From Streptomyces albofaciens JCM 4342 (GTDB taxonomy: Bacteria; Actinomycetota; Actinomycetes; Streptomycetales; Streptomycetaceae), in contig NZ_PDCM01000001.1 of NCBI RefSeq assembly GCF_008634025.1, positions 4,496,501-4,560,500 of the forward strand: a stretch of 64,000 bases of DNA. Reading direction: 5' to 3'. The position numbers were made by a program, and so were the translations under genes. The notes under the pieces are model-generated. The model made no database searches and had not been told where the DNA came from. It saw only the letters and a list, made by a program, of their open reading frames with translations. This document shows, piece after piece, positions 39,591-47,212 of the stretch (the stretch's first letter is position 1; every line of letters begins with the position of its first letter).

Positions 39591-40180
39591 GAGGAGTCTC
39601 CTTCTCGGGACGAGGGCCAGTGCTCCAGGAGGGCGTGCAGGGCGTCGAGGGCGCGGTCCCATGAACGCTGCGGCGAGCGCGCGTGCGCGAAACCCCCGGC
39701 GGCCTCCAGGGCCACGAAGCCGTGGAAGGTGCTGCGCAGCAGCCGCACCGCGTCGGTCAGGTCCGGCTCGGCCAGGCCGTAGCCGCGCAGCATGCCGTAC
39801 GTCAGCTCGACCGCGCGCCGCGGGCCGGGCGCCTTCGCGGCCAGCTCGGGATCGATGTCGATCGGGATCTGTGTCGCCGTGTAGCGGCCCGGGTGCTGGT
39901 GGGCGTACTCCCGCCAGGCGTTGGCGAACGCGACGAGCGCCTCTTTGCCCGCGCGCCCGGCGGTCGCCTCCGCGATGCGGATCGTCTTCTCGTCCGCCGC
40001 CAGCAGCGCGATCCGCCCGCGGAGATCCTCCAGCCCGCGGACGTGCGAGTACAGGCTCGCGTCCTTCACGCCGAGCCGCCGCGCCAGCCGCGACATGGTC
40101 ACCTGGTCGAGCCCGGCCTCGTCCGCCAGCTCGGCCCCTGCCCGCGTCACCCGCTCCGCCGTCAGTCCGGCCCGCGCCAT
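39587..40180 (-). CDS. TetR-family regulator (WHG-type C-terminus)
   Basis: A 197-residue repressor. The N-terminal helix-turn-helix is clear: TAERVTRAGAELADEAGLDQVTMSRLARRLGVKDASLYSHVRGLEDLRGRIA. The C-terminal ligand domain contains STFHGFVALEAAGGF, the motif of the TetR WHG (TetR_C_33) group. It is the first gene of an operon with the alpha/beta hydrolase. Directly upstream is a multi-palindrome (40212-40252) that is probably its own operator. Confidence 0.88.
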   Translation of the reverse strand: MARAGLTAERVTRAGAELADEAGLDQVTMSRLARRLGVKDASLYSHVRGLEDLRGRIALLAADEKTIRIAEATAGRAGKEALVAFANAWREYAHQHPGRYTATQIPIDIDPELAAKAPGPRRAVELTYGMLRGYGLAEPDLTDAVRLLRSTFHGFVALEAAGGFAHARSPQRSWDRALDALHALLEHWPSSREGDSS

Positions 40181-40211
40181 GTGCCCTCCGTGCCTTCCTC
40201 GTTCGCCGGCA

Positions 40212-40252
40212 TTTCCTAGAGGCCTTAGGTTTAGCCTAGGGGGTCTAGGAAA
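40212..40252. promoter_or_regulatory. Palindromic operator upstream of the TetR-hydrolase operon
   Basis: A 9-bp outer inverted repeat (TTTCCTAGA at 40212-40220 with TCTAGGAAA at 40244-40252) encloses CCTTAGG (40223-40229) and CCTAGG (40235-40240). It lies 32-72 bp upstream of the TetR start, in the promoter. Confidence 0.6.
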
Positions 40253-40264
40253 GGCAAGCGAAAA

Positions 40265-40301
40265 AGCGCCGCACCCCGCCGTGGAGGCGGGATGCGGCGC
40301 T
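40265..40301 (-). terminator. Rho-independent terminator after the ArsR gene
   Basis: A 15-bp stem with one mismatch (40265-40280 with 40286-40301) and a 5-nt loop; on the minus strand it is followed by five T residues. It lies 24 bp past the ArsR stop. Confidence 0.8.
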
Positions 40302-40324
40302 CGGAACGAAGGGGGCGGCGCCCG

Positions 40325-40672
40325 CTACGCGGGAACCGGCTGCGGGCTGTCGCGCTTGGCGCCTTCCTTCAGGACGAGATCGAGCAGACCGGGGAAGCGG
40401 CGCTCCAGCTCCTGCGCGCGCAGGGAGTTGACCCGGCGGGTGCCCTCGTCCCGCTGGCTGATGACGCCCGCCTCGCGCAGCACGCGCAGATGGCGGCTGA
40501 GGGCGGACTTGGCGATGGGCAGGTCGAAGGTGCCGCAGGGCACCGCCGACTCGCCGGCGAGCCTGAGGACGATGCTCAGCCGGCACGGGTCGGTGAGCGC
40601 GTTCATGACGGCGAACAGGTCGAAGTCCCGCTCGTCGGGGTGGAGCAGCGGGGAGGACGTACGGCTGGCCAT
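40325..40672 (-). CDS. ArsR-family transcriptional regulator
   Basis: A 115-residue winged-helix repressor: FAVMNALTDPCRLSIVLRLAG, then the recognition helix LPIAKSALSRHLRVLREAGVISQRDEGTRRVNSLR. There is no metal-binding Cys pair (CxC) of the arsenic/cadmium sensors; C52-type single cysteines only, so the effector is probably not a metal. ATG 40672 is chosen with GGGGGAT about 10 bases upstream; an ATG 18 bases earlier has no ribosome-binding site. It is divergent from a Gal80-like oxidoreductase with a 10-bp inverted repeat between them. Confidence 0.85.
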   Translation of the reverse strand: MASRTSSPLLHPDERDFDLFAVMNALTDPCRLSIVLRLAGESAVPCGTFDLPIAKSALSRHLRVLREAGVISQRDEGTRRVNSLRAQELERRFPGLLDLVLKEGAKRDSPQPVPA

Positions 40673-40710
40673 GCGCCCAGTATCCCCCATCGGGGTCCGG
40701 CGCCGAAGAA

Positions 40711-40740
40711 GCCCATGTTCACTTTTGCGCGAACATGGGC
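40711..40740. promoter_or_regulatory. Inverted-repeat operator between ArsR and oxidoreductase genes
   Basis: GCCCATGTTC (40711-40720) and GAACATGGGC (40731-40740) form a perfect 10-bp inverted repeat with a 10-bp spacer, the size expected for an ArsR dimer site. It sits in the 155-bp divergent promoter region, so the regulator probably represses both genes. Confidence 0.7.
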
Positions 40741-40827
40741 TACTGTCATGATCGCTCGTCCCGGCGCGGCAGGCGGCACGCCGCCGCGTCACCCACCACC
40801 CGCCGGCACCGCCGAAAGGACTTCGTC

Positions 40828-41931
40828 ATGCCTTCCCGCACCTCCGCCGCCCCCATCGGCGTCGGCATCATCGGCCTCAGCGCCTCCCGCGGCTGGGCCG
40901 CCCGCGCCCACCTGCCCGCGCTCGCCGCCGTACCCGGCTTCGAGGTCCGCGCCCTGTCCGCCAGTACGCCGGAGTCGGCCCGGGCCGCGGGGGAGAAGTA
41001 CGGCATCCCGCTGGCCTTCGGCAGCGCGGAAGAACTCGTACGGCGCGACGAGGTGGACCTCGTGGTCGTCAACGTCAAGGTTCCGCACCACCGCGAACTG
41101 GCCCTGACCGCCTTGGAAGCCGGGAAGATGGTGCTCAGCGAATGGCCGCTGGGCAACGGCCTCGCGGAGGCCGAGGAGCTGGCCGCCGTCGCCGAGGCCA
41201 AGGGAATCCGCACCTTCGTCGGCCTCCAGGCCCGCTCCGCGCCCCAGATCCGGTACGTACGCGACCTGATCGCCGACGGGTACGTGGGCGAGGTCCTGTC
41301 CACCAGCGTCATCGCCTCCGGACGCGGTTGGGGAGCGGAGTTCGAGCCGGGCGGCGCCTACCTCCTCGACCGCACCAACGGCGCCTCCATGCTCACCATT
41401 CCCTTCGGCCACACCATCGACGCCGTGACCATGGCGCTCGGCGAGTTCACCGACCTCGGCGCCACGCTGGCGACCCGCCGCCCGAAGGTGCGCAACCAGG
41501 TGACCGGGGAAGCCGCGCGGATGGACGTGCCCGACCAGATCGCCGTCAACGGCGTACTCGAAGGCGGCGCGGTGGCCTCGGTCCACTTCCGCGGCGGCCT
41601 GTCCCGCGCCACCAACTTCCACTGGGAGATCAACGGCACCGACGGCGACCTGCTGCTCACCGGGGACTCCGGTCACCTCCAGTTCGGCCAGGTGGCCGTG
41701 TACGGCGCCCGTGGCGAGGACACCGCGCTCGCGGAACTGCCGGTCCCCGCCGCGTACTCCACGCTGCCCGCGCTCGCCGGCCGCGACACGGAGATGGCGT
41801 ACACCGTGGCCCACGCCTACCAGCAGATCCGCGCCGACCTCAGGGACGGCACCCATCACGCACCGGACTTCGCCCACGCCGTACGCCGTCACCGGCTGCT
41901 CGACCGCATCGAACGCGCCGCCGGCTTCTGA
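40828..41931 (+). CDS. Gfo/Idh/MocA-family oxidoreductase, Gal80-like
   Basis: A 367-residue NAD(P)-dependent oxidoreductase fold. The nucleotide-binding turn is IGVGIIGLSASRGWAARAHLPAL. The segment VNVKVPHHRELALTALEAGKMVLSEWPLGNG shows EWP where typical family members have EKP, so the usual catalytic Lys is Trp; the same replacement is known from the Gal80-like branch. The C-terminal part (GASMLTIPFGHTIDAVTMALGEF) fits the Gal80-like domain. Substrate is probably a sugar derivative, if it is an active enzyme at all. ATG 40828 has GAAAGGA 8 bases upstream. It is controlled, most likely, by the divergent ArsR protein. Confidence 0.85.
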   Translation: MPSRTSAAPIGVGIIGLSASRGWAARAHLPALAAVPGFEVRALSASTPESARAAGEKYGIPLAFGSAEELVRRDEVDLVVVNVKVPHHRELALTALEAGKMVLSEWPLGNGLAEAEELAAVAEAKGIRTFVGLQARSAPQIRYVRDLIADGYVGEVLSTSVIASGRGWGAEFEPGGAYLLDRTNGASMLTIPFGHTIDAVTMALGEFTDLGATLATRRPKVRNQVTGEAARMDVPDQIAVNGVLEGGAVASVHFRGGLSRATNFHWEINGTDGDLLLTGDSGHLQFGQVAVYGARGEDTALAELPVPAAYSTLPALAGRDTEMAYTVAHAYQQIRADLRDGTHHAPDFAHAVRRHRLLDRIERAAGF

Positions 41932-41960
41932 GAGGACCGCGCGTCCTGGAGGGGCGCGGG

Positions 41961-42428
41961 TCAGCGGCTCTCCAGCCGCCACCACTGACCCGCGCGGTCC
42001 CGGTCCTCCCACTGCTGGACGTTGGCCCCCGGCTCCGTGCTGTCGCCCTCGACCTCCAGCAGCAGGCCGCTGGCGTAGTTGGTCAGCGTGAAGGTGCCGG
42101 GCGCGTCGACGTGCTGCTCCAGCAGCCACTCCTGCGCGCCGTAGTTGTTGGCCTTCCACTGCTGGACGTTGGCGCCGTTCTCGGTGGAGGCGCCGGTGAC
42201 GTCCAGGCGCTTCCCGCTGCCCACGTTGGTCAGATGCCGCAGTCCGCCGCCCGGGTGGACCTCGGTGATCCGCCACAACTGGCCCGGCGAGCCGTCGTCC
42301 TCGCCCTGCCGCACGTTCGCCCCGCTGCCCTTGCGGTCGTCCTCGACCTCCAGCAGCAGCCCGCTGCCCACATTGCGCAGCACATACGCCCCCTCGCCGA
42401 CCGCCGCAAGACCCTCCGCACCACTCAC
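41961..42428 (-). CDS. Ricin-type beta-trefoil lectin (RICIN) protein
   Basis: A 155-residue stand-alone beta-trefoil. Three repeats are visible, each with SGLLLEV/GKRLDV, GANV(R/Q)Q and a closing W motif: GQLWRI, AQEWLLE and GQWWRLE. It is expected to bind sugars such as galactose or xylan fragments. GTG 42428 (VSGAEGLAAV) is chosen with AAGGG upstream; an ATG at 42590 would add 54 residues without a convincing signal peptide. No catalytic domain or export signal is attached, which is unusual for ricin-type domains in Streptomyces. It converges on the oxidoreductase gene with 29 bp between stops. Confidence 0.75.
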   Translation of the reverse strand: MSGAEGLAAVGEGAYVLRNVGSGLLLEVEDDRKGSGANVRQGEDDGSPGQLWRITEVHPGGGLRHLTNVGSGKRLDVTGASTENGANVQQWKANNYGAQEWLLEQHVDAPGTFTLTNYASGLLLEVEGDSTEPGANVQQWEDRDRAGQWWRLESR

Positions 42429-42636
42429 GCCCCGGCCCTTCACCCGTCGTGGCGGCCCACCGCCACCACAGTCGCTCAAGTGTACGAAAAATGCCGTGAC
42501 GGCCGTGACCGACGTGCCGGGAGACGAGTCGTGCGGCGATGCGCGCCGCAGGTCCGGGGCCCTTCGGGAAGGCCGCTCGAAAACGGTCATGGTGTAGGTC
42601 CTGCGTTGACTGGCCCGGAGCCAATATACTCAGCAG

Positions 42637-42834
42637 GGCTTCGGGAGCTCGTCCCGCACGGGACGGGCCCCGGTCGCGGCTGCCTGGGTCGGGTGATGCG
42701 GGGGATCGTCCGACCCGGGCCCAGCCGTGATCCGGCCGCTCCTCCCGGCCCGCATAGGCGGGTGGTGGGGGGAAGGGAGGAGCGGCACACGGAAACGGCG
42801 CCATGTCTGGGGGGCTTGGCGCCGTTCTCCTTTG
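42637..42834 (+). ncRNA. Candidate structured RNA, unassigned
   Basis: No protein gene fits here, but four strong helices follow each other: 42650-42666 (7-bp CGTCCCG/CGGGACG), a stem of about 9 bp pairing CTGGGTCGG near 42685 with CCGACCCGG near 42710, a 12-bp perfect stem 42735-42746 with 42775-42786 enclosing a 5-bp hairpin (42749-42753 with 42758-42762), and a 10-bp terminator-like hairpin at the end. A TATACT box at 42625-42630 could be a -10 element. I do not recognise an Rfam family. It could instead be untranscribed spacer. Confidence 0.35.
42794..42826. terminator. Hairpin terminator downstream of the flavin monooxygenase
   Basis: AACGGCGCCA (42794-42803) pairs perfectly with TGGCGCCGTT (42817-42826), loop 13 nt. 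It lies 60 bp past the stop of the minus-strand monooxygenase and could also end a plus-strand transcript from 42.6 kb. Confidence 0.6.
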
Positions 42835-42886
42835 TGGGGGTGACGGCGCGGACGAGGTGTTCGCGGCGGCCCGTGCTCCGGCGCCG

Positions 42887-44029
42887 TCATCCGTCGAGCG
42901 CGATCGCGTTCTTCGCCGCGTCGAGGGCCGCTTCTCCGGCGGCACCGGCCGTGTGCTCCGTGGCCAGGGCCTGGTTGCGGGCCACGAACGGCCGCATCCG
43001 CCGCTCGTAGCGGGCGAACGCCGCACCGTGCCCGCCGTCCGCCCGGCCCAGCTCCGCCGCCAGGACGTATGCGCCCACCAGCGCGAGGCTGGTGCCCTGA
43101 CCGGACAGCGGCGACGCGCAGTACCCCGCGTCGCCGACCAGCGCGACCCTGCCGTCCGTCCAGCGGTCCAGGTGGATCTGGGCCATCGCGTCGCAGTGGA
43201 AGTCGGGCGCCTCGTGCATGGCCTTCAGCAACCGGGGCGTCTCCCAGCCCAGATGAGCCAGCCGCTCGGCCATCACGGCCCGCTGCCGTCCGGTGTCCCG
43301 GTGATCGAGGCCGATGGGCTCCGACCGGAATCCGACCGTGGCCCTGATCTCGGTGTTGCCGCGCGCCGGATAGACGCACAGGCTCGCGCGGTCGTCGTCC
43401 TGGACCCATGTCTGCCAGTCCTCCAGGCCGAGGAAGTTCTCCGTCGTGAACACGGCGACGTACGCTCCGAGATGGCGGACGAACCGCTCTTCGGGACCGA
43501 AGGCCAGGGCGCGCACCTTCGAGTGCAGCCCGTCCGCCCCGACGACCAGGTCGAAGTCCCGGGGTTCGGCACGCTCGAAGGCCACCCGGACGCCATTCGC
43601 GTGCTGGTCGAGGGCGGTGATCGAGTCCCCGAAGACATAGGCGACGCCGTCCCGCGCCCGCTCGTACAGCAGGTCCGTCAGATCGTCGCGGAGCAGTTCG
43701 ATGTCGTCACCGTCCAGCCGGCCGCCGCTGAGCGTCATCTCCGTCGAGCGCCACAGCTCGTCGCCGCGCGCGTCGAGCATCGACATCCCGCGCATCCGGG
43801 TACGCGCCGCACGCGCGGCGGCCAGCAGGCCCATCCGGTCCAGCACGTCGAGCGCCGCGCCGCGCACGTCGATCGCCTGCCCGCCGGGCCGTACCGCCGG
43901 GGCCCGTTCGACCACCGTGGGCGCGTAGCCGTGGTGGCGCAGCCAGTGGGCGAGGGCGAGCCCGGCAACGCTCGCGCCGGAGATCAGCACGGTCCGGGCG
44001 GGCGCGGGGGAGGGGGAAACGGTCTGCAT
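42887..44029 (-). CDS. FAD-dependent monooxygenase (PHBH/TetX fold)
   Basis: A 380-residue flavoprotein. FAD-binding turn VLISGASVAGLALAHWLRHHGY followed by VVERAP; the DG motif LVVGADGLHSKVR; and the GD motif GRVALVGDAGYCASPLSGQGTSLAL near residue 300. This is the class A aromatic hydroxylase fold shared with TetX and Rdc/antibiotic-modifying oxygenases. ATG 44029 has GAGGAG 4 bases upstream. It is divergent from a GntR-TetR fusion regulator; palindromic sites lie in the promoter region, so expression is probably induced by a drug-like ligand. It could inactivate an aromatic antibiotic or tailor a metabolite; the sequence does not tell which. Confidence 0.88.
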   Translation of the reverse strand: MQTVSPSPAPARTVLISGASVAGLALAHWLRHHGYAPTVVERAPAVRPGGQAIDVRGAALDVLDRMGLLAAARAARTRMRGMSMLDARGDELWRSTEMTLSGGRLDGDDIELLRDDLTDLLYERARDGVAYVFGDSITALDQHANGVRVAFERAEPRDFDLVVGADGLHSKVRALAFGPEERFVRHLGAYVAVFTTENFLGLEDWQTWVQDDDRASLCVYPARGNTEIRATVGFRSEPIGLDHRDTGRQRAVMAERLAHLGWETPRLLKAMHEAPDFHCDAMAQIHLDRWTDGRVALVGDAGYCASPLSGQGTSLALVGAYVLAAELGRADGGHGAAFARYERRMRPFVARNQALATEHTAGAAGEAALDAAKNAIALDG

Positions 44030-44040
44030 CGCGACTCCTC

Positions 44041-44076
44041 TGTACGGTGTATGCGCGCTGAATGTACGCCGTACGC
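44041..44076. promoter_or_regulatory. Imperfect inverted repeat at the monooxygenase promoter
   Basis: GTACGGTGTAT (44042-44052) and ATGTACGCCGTAC (44062-44074) form an imperfect inverted repeat just upstream of the monooxygenase start. The right arm, GTACGCCGTACGC (44064-44076), is identical over 13 bp to a site at 49430-49442 in front of another TetR gene. Confidence 0.55.
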
Positions 44077-44116
44077 ACAGCCTCGCCAAGTTCCCGAACT
44101 GCTCGTTGAGTTGGTG

Positions 44117-44177
44117 CTGTACTAGCTCAGGAGCGGTCGCTCGCCCGCACTTCCCTGCTAGCCTCTGTACTAGTACA
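44117..44177. promoter_or_regulatory. Twin CTGTACTAG operators before the GntR-TetR regulator
   Basis: CTGTACTAGTACAG at 44164-44177 is a perfect 14-bp palindrome, 50 bp upstream of the regulator start. A 12/14 match, CTGTACTAGCTCAG, occurs at 44117-44130. The pattern fits GntR-type operators and suggests autoregulation and control of the divergent monooxygenase. Confidence 0.65.
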
Positions 44178-44226
44178 GCTGGCCTCTTCCAGCTGCGTCG
44201 ACGGCCGTGTAAGGGAGAACACACCG

Positions 44227-45192
44227 GTGACCGCATCCCGCACCCCGCCCTATCAGCGCATCGTCCACGACATCCGGCGGCGCATCGCGGAAGGTGAACT
44301 GGCTCCCGGGGACCGGATACCGTCGACCCGGCAGCTCGCCCGGGACTGGAACGTCGCCCTCGCCACCGCGACCAAAGCGCTGACCGTCCTGCGGCAGGAG
44401 GAGACGGTGCACACCCAGGCGCGGGTCGGCACCGTGGTGGCGCCCGTCCCAGGGCGCTCCGGCACGGCCCGGCACACGGACAAGGGGCCCGCACCGGAGC
44501 GCGAGTTGAGCCGCGACGGTGTGGTGCGCGCGGCCATCGCCATCGCCGACGCGGAAGGCCTCGCCGCGCTGTCCATGCGGGGCGTCGCCGCGCGCCTGGG
44601 GACCGCCGCGATGTCGCCGTACCGCTACGTGAACGGCAAGGACGACTTGGTGCTGCTGATGGCCGACACGGTGTTCGGGGAACTGCCGCGTCCGGCCGGG
44701 ACCCCGGCCGACTGGCGGGCCCGGCTGGAGGCCGGCGCCCGGGCGTTGTGGGCGCTGCACCGCGCGCATCCCTGGCTGGCCCAGACCGGGTCGCTCACCA
44801 GACCGCTGCTGCTGCCCAACATGCTCGCCTACTCCGAGTGGATGCTCAGCGCCCTCGACGGGCACGGCCTCGGCCCGGCGACCATGCTCGATGTCAACGT
44901 GCTGCTGTACGCGCATGTGCAAGGCCTGGCAGTCCACCTGGAACGTGAGGCGCAGGCCCGCGGCGCCACGGGGCTGTCGGACGAGCAGTGGCTCGACACC
45001 CAGGCCGACGCGCTCACCCGGCTGATCGCTTCCGGCGCCTACCCGACCTTCGCGCGGGTCGTCGAGGGCTGCGGTACGGCCGGGTACGACCTGGATCTCG
45101 ACGCCCTCTTCGCGCTCGGACTGCGGTCGCTCCTCGACGGGGTCTCGGCGCTCGTCGACGCCGCGCGGACCGGCCGTCGGCTCACCCCGTGA
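44227..45192 (+). CDS. GntR-TetR fusion transcriptional regulator
   Basis: A 321-residue regulator with two DNA-binding domains. Residues 1-75 are a GntR winged helix (YQRIVHDIRRRIAEGELAPGDRIPSTRQLARDWNVALATATKALTVL...GTVV). Residues 95-150 are a TetR helix-turn-helix (DGVVRAAIAIADAEGLAALSMRGVAARLGTAAMSPYRYVNGKDDL), followed by a TetR_C-type ligand domain (RARLEAGARALWALHRAHPWLAQ). The start GTG 44227 has AAGGGAG 8 bases upstream. It is divergent from the flavin monooxygenase, and its 3' end overlaps the convergent ogt gene by 11 bp. Such fusions occur in actinomycetes and are expected to read two operator types. Confidence 0.87.
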   Translation: MTASRTPPYQRIVHDIRRRIAEGELAPGDRIPSTRQLARDWNVALATATKALTVLRQEETVHTQARVGTVVAPVPGRSGTARHTDKGPAPERELSRDGVVRAAIAIADAEGLAALSMRGVAARLGTAAMSPYRYVNGKDDLVLLMADTVFGELPRPAGTPADWRARLEAGARALWALHRAHPWLAQTGSLTRPLLLPNMLAYSEWMLSALDGHGLGPATMLDVNVLLYAHVQGLAVHLEREAQARGATGLSDEQWLDTQADALTRLIASGAYPTFARVVEGCGTAGYDLDLDALFALGLRSLLDGVSALVDAARTGRRLTP

Positions 45193-45712
45193 GCGCCTCG
45201 GCCACGCACGCCGCGCCTTCGAGGCGCAGCAGTTGTTCCTTGCGGCGCAGGCCGCCCGCGTAGCCGGTGAGGGTGCCGTCGGCGCCGATGACGCGGTGGC
45301 AGGGGCGGACCACCAGGAGCGGGTTGCGGCCGATGGCGGTGCCCACGGCGCGGACCGCGGCGCGCGGGGCGCCGATGCGGGTCGCGATGTCGCCGTAGGT
45401 GAAGGTCTCGCCGTACGGGATCTCCTCCAGGGCCTGCCAGACGCGCTGCTGGAAGGGGGTGCCGCCGGGGACGTACTCGATGTCGAAGCGGGTGCGTCCG
45501 CCCTCGAAGTAGGCGGTGAGCTGGGCGGCGATCTCCGTGAAGGCCGCCGGGGCGTGCATCCAGCCGGGCCGGACCGTGGCGGCGCCCTTCTGCTCCGGCA
45601 CGGACAGGGAGGCCAGCGCCGTGCCGCCCGGCGCGGTGGCGGACGGCTCACCCACCAGCAGCAGGTCGCCGAGCGGGCTGGCGAGTGTGGTGTGGACCGT
45701 CGTGGCCGTCAT
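45182..45712 (-). CDS. ogt: Methylated-DNA--protein-cysteine S-methyltransferase
   Basis: A 176-residue suicide DNA-repair protein that removes O6-alkyl groups from guanine. The active-site motif PCHRV with acceptor C138 is intact, preceded by the helix-turn-helix GETFTYGDIATRIGAPRAAVRAVGTAIGRNPL with the Arg finger. FEGGRTRFDIEYVPGGTPFQQRVW is typical of the Ogt/AGT core. The ATG at 45712 has GGGGCC only; start choice follows the family. It is convergent with, and overlaps by 11 bp, the regulator at 44227. No Ada domain is fused and no alkA gene is adjacent. Confidence 0.9.
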   Translation of the reverse strand: MTATTVHTTLASPLGDLLLVGEPSATAPGGTALASLSVPEQKGAATVRPGWMHAPAAFTEIAAQLTAYFEGGRTRFDIEYVPGGTPFQQRVWQALEEIPYGETFTYGDIATRIGAPRAAVRAVGTAIGRNPLLVVRPCHRVIGADGTLTGYAGGLRRKEQLLRLEGAACVAEALTG

Positions 45713-46074
45713 GGTCCGGCCCCTTTCTCTGTGCTCCCGTGCCGTTCACCGGCTCATCCGTCACCTTCCACTGTGCGGTGGCGCGGGCCCCGCGGCTGGC
45801 GGGAATCGGACGTCGCGTCCCCGCCGGTGCGACGGCTCCGCAGCGTACCCCGGTACGGGGCCGAGACGCCGGGTGCTCCGGTCCGGCTCCCGTTTCCGCT
45901 GCCCGCGGGCGCCATGACCGGCCGCCGTCCTGGGCAGGATGACCAGGGAGATCTTCGGCCGGCCGGGCCGCGGCGCGCCGGGGGAGGCCGGGCGCGGCCG
46001 GGCGGGGGAGCGGTCGGGGGCTCCGGCGCACCCGTTACGATCGGCGGCATCGTGGCCGTCGCCGGGAGGAAGAG
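45713..46074. other. Divergent intergenic region, 362 bp
   Basis: It contains the promoters of ogt (minus) and of the gene at 46075 (plus). The stretch 45960-46030 is very GC-rich. No operator-like palindrome of useful length or RNA gene was found. Confidence 0.35.
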
Positions 46075-47022
46075 ATGGGCCTGTTCCGCCGAGGACCGAA
46101 GCGGGATCCGCGCGAAGCCCCGCGCGACGGGGAGTTCTCCTTCTTCTCCGAGCGGGAGGGCGGCGTTTTCCGGTCACAGGTCCGGCAGGCGTTCGCCGAG
46201 CGCGGCCTGGAGGTCACGGTGTACGCCGGCGTGGTCGCCGACTCCGCCGGCCGGCAGTTCGGGCTCGGCAACCTCGCCGCGGTCTGCCACCGCGACCGGC
46301 GCGGCGAGCGGGTCTGGGCCGGCATGATCCGCGATCACGTGGGCAAGGTGCTGCGCACGATGGACGGGCCGCAGCCGATGGAGACCCTGGCGGAGGACGA
46401 GATCCGGGCCCGCCTGTTCCCGCGGGTGGTCGCCGAGGAGACGCTGCCGCCCGCGGACTCCTTCCGGTACGGGCGGGCGCCCGCCCCCGGGCTGCGCGAG
46501 GTGCTCGCCCTGGACCTGCCCGAGGCCGTGCAGATGCTCAGCGAGGACTCGCTGACGGACCTCGGCGAGGTGCCCGAGCTGCGGATCAGGGCGCTGAACA
46601 ACCTGCGCGCCCTGCCGGTCGAGGGCCACGAGACGGTACGGCGCGGTGACGGCTCGTCCTTCGAGGTGGTGCTGGGCGACTCGTTCTTCACCGCCAGCCG
46701 GGTGCTGGTCCTGGAGGACCTGGTCCAGCGGATCACGGGTACGCCGCTGACCGCGGACGGCGCGCTGGTCGCCCTCCCTTTCCGGCACCAGCTGGCCTTC
46801 CACCCCATCCGCGACCCGCAGGTCGTGCCGGCCCTCCAGGCGATGGCGCAGTTCGCCGCGGCCGGCCACGAGGACGCGGCGGGGGCGATCAGCCCCAATG
46901 TGTTCTGGTGGCGGCGCGGCGAGATGACGCGGCTGAGCGAGCCGGACGGCGAAGGGCTGCGGGTGGTCGTGGACGTGGAGTTCCAGGACATGCTGGAGCG
47001 GCTGGTGGACGATGAGGCCTGA
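46075..47022 (+). CDS. Conserved hypothetical protein
   Basis: A 315-residue soluble protein of unknown function. It starts MGLFRRGPKRDP, has no signal peptide or membrane helix, and is acidic at the C-terminus (DMLERLVDDEA). Residues 185-260 contain a beta-rich segment (FEVVLGDSFFTASRVLVLEDLV and GALVALPFRHQLAFHPI) that resembles proteins with a protein-recruitment or DUF1444-like fold; that resemblance is weak. ATG 46075 has GGGAGGAAGAG directly upstream. It stands alone and converges on the DUF779 gene through a shared hairpin. Confidence 0.75.
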   Translation: MGLFRRGPKRDPREAPRDGEFSFFSEREGGVFRSQVRQAFAERGLEVTVYAGVVADSAGRQFGLGNLAAVCHRDRRGERVWAGMIRDHVGKVLRTMDGPQPMETLAEDEIRARLFPRVVAEETLPPADSFRYGRAPAPGLREVLALDLPEAVQMLSEDSLTDLGEVPELRIRALNNLRALPVEGHETVRRGDGSSFEVVLGDSFFTASRVLVLEDLVQRITGTPLTADGALVALPFRHQLAFHPIRDPQVVPALQAMAQFAAAGHEDAAGAISPNVFWWRRGEMTRLSEPDGEGLRVVVDVEFQDMLERLVDDEA

Positions 47023-47144
47023 GGAGGGGGAGGGGCGCGGCCGGGGCCGGCCCGTATGAGGACGGTGTCGTGCGCCCGCGGAAAAAATATTCGGGAAATT
47101 CCGCCCCGAAGGGGAACCCCAAGCCCCCTCCGCTCGTTCCACTA

Positions 47145-47184
47145 GGTGAGGCCCCGCGTCATCCCCCGTGCGCGGGGCCTCACC
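47145..47184. terminator. Bidirectional hairpin terminator
   Basis: A 14-bp perfect stem (47145-47158 with 47171-47184) with a 12-nt loop, between the stops of the hypothetical gene (+) and the DUF779 gene (-). Confidence 0.7.
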
Positions 47185-47212
47185 AGCTGCACCGCGCACC
47201 ACCGGCCGTGCC

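Noticed and set aside
42606..42630. TTGACT plus TATACT as a sigma-70-type promoter.
   Set aside because: The spacer is only 13 bp; TATACT may still be a -10 box, but the pair is not a normal promoter.
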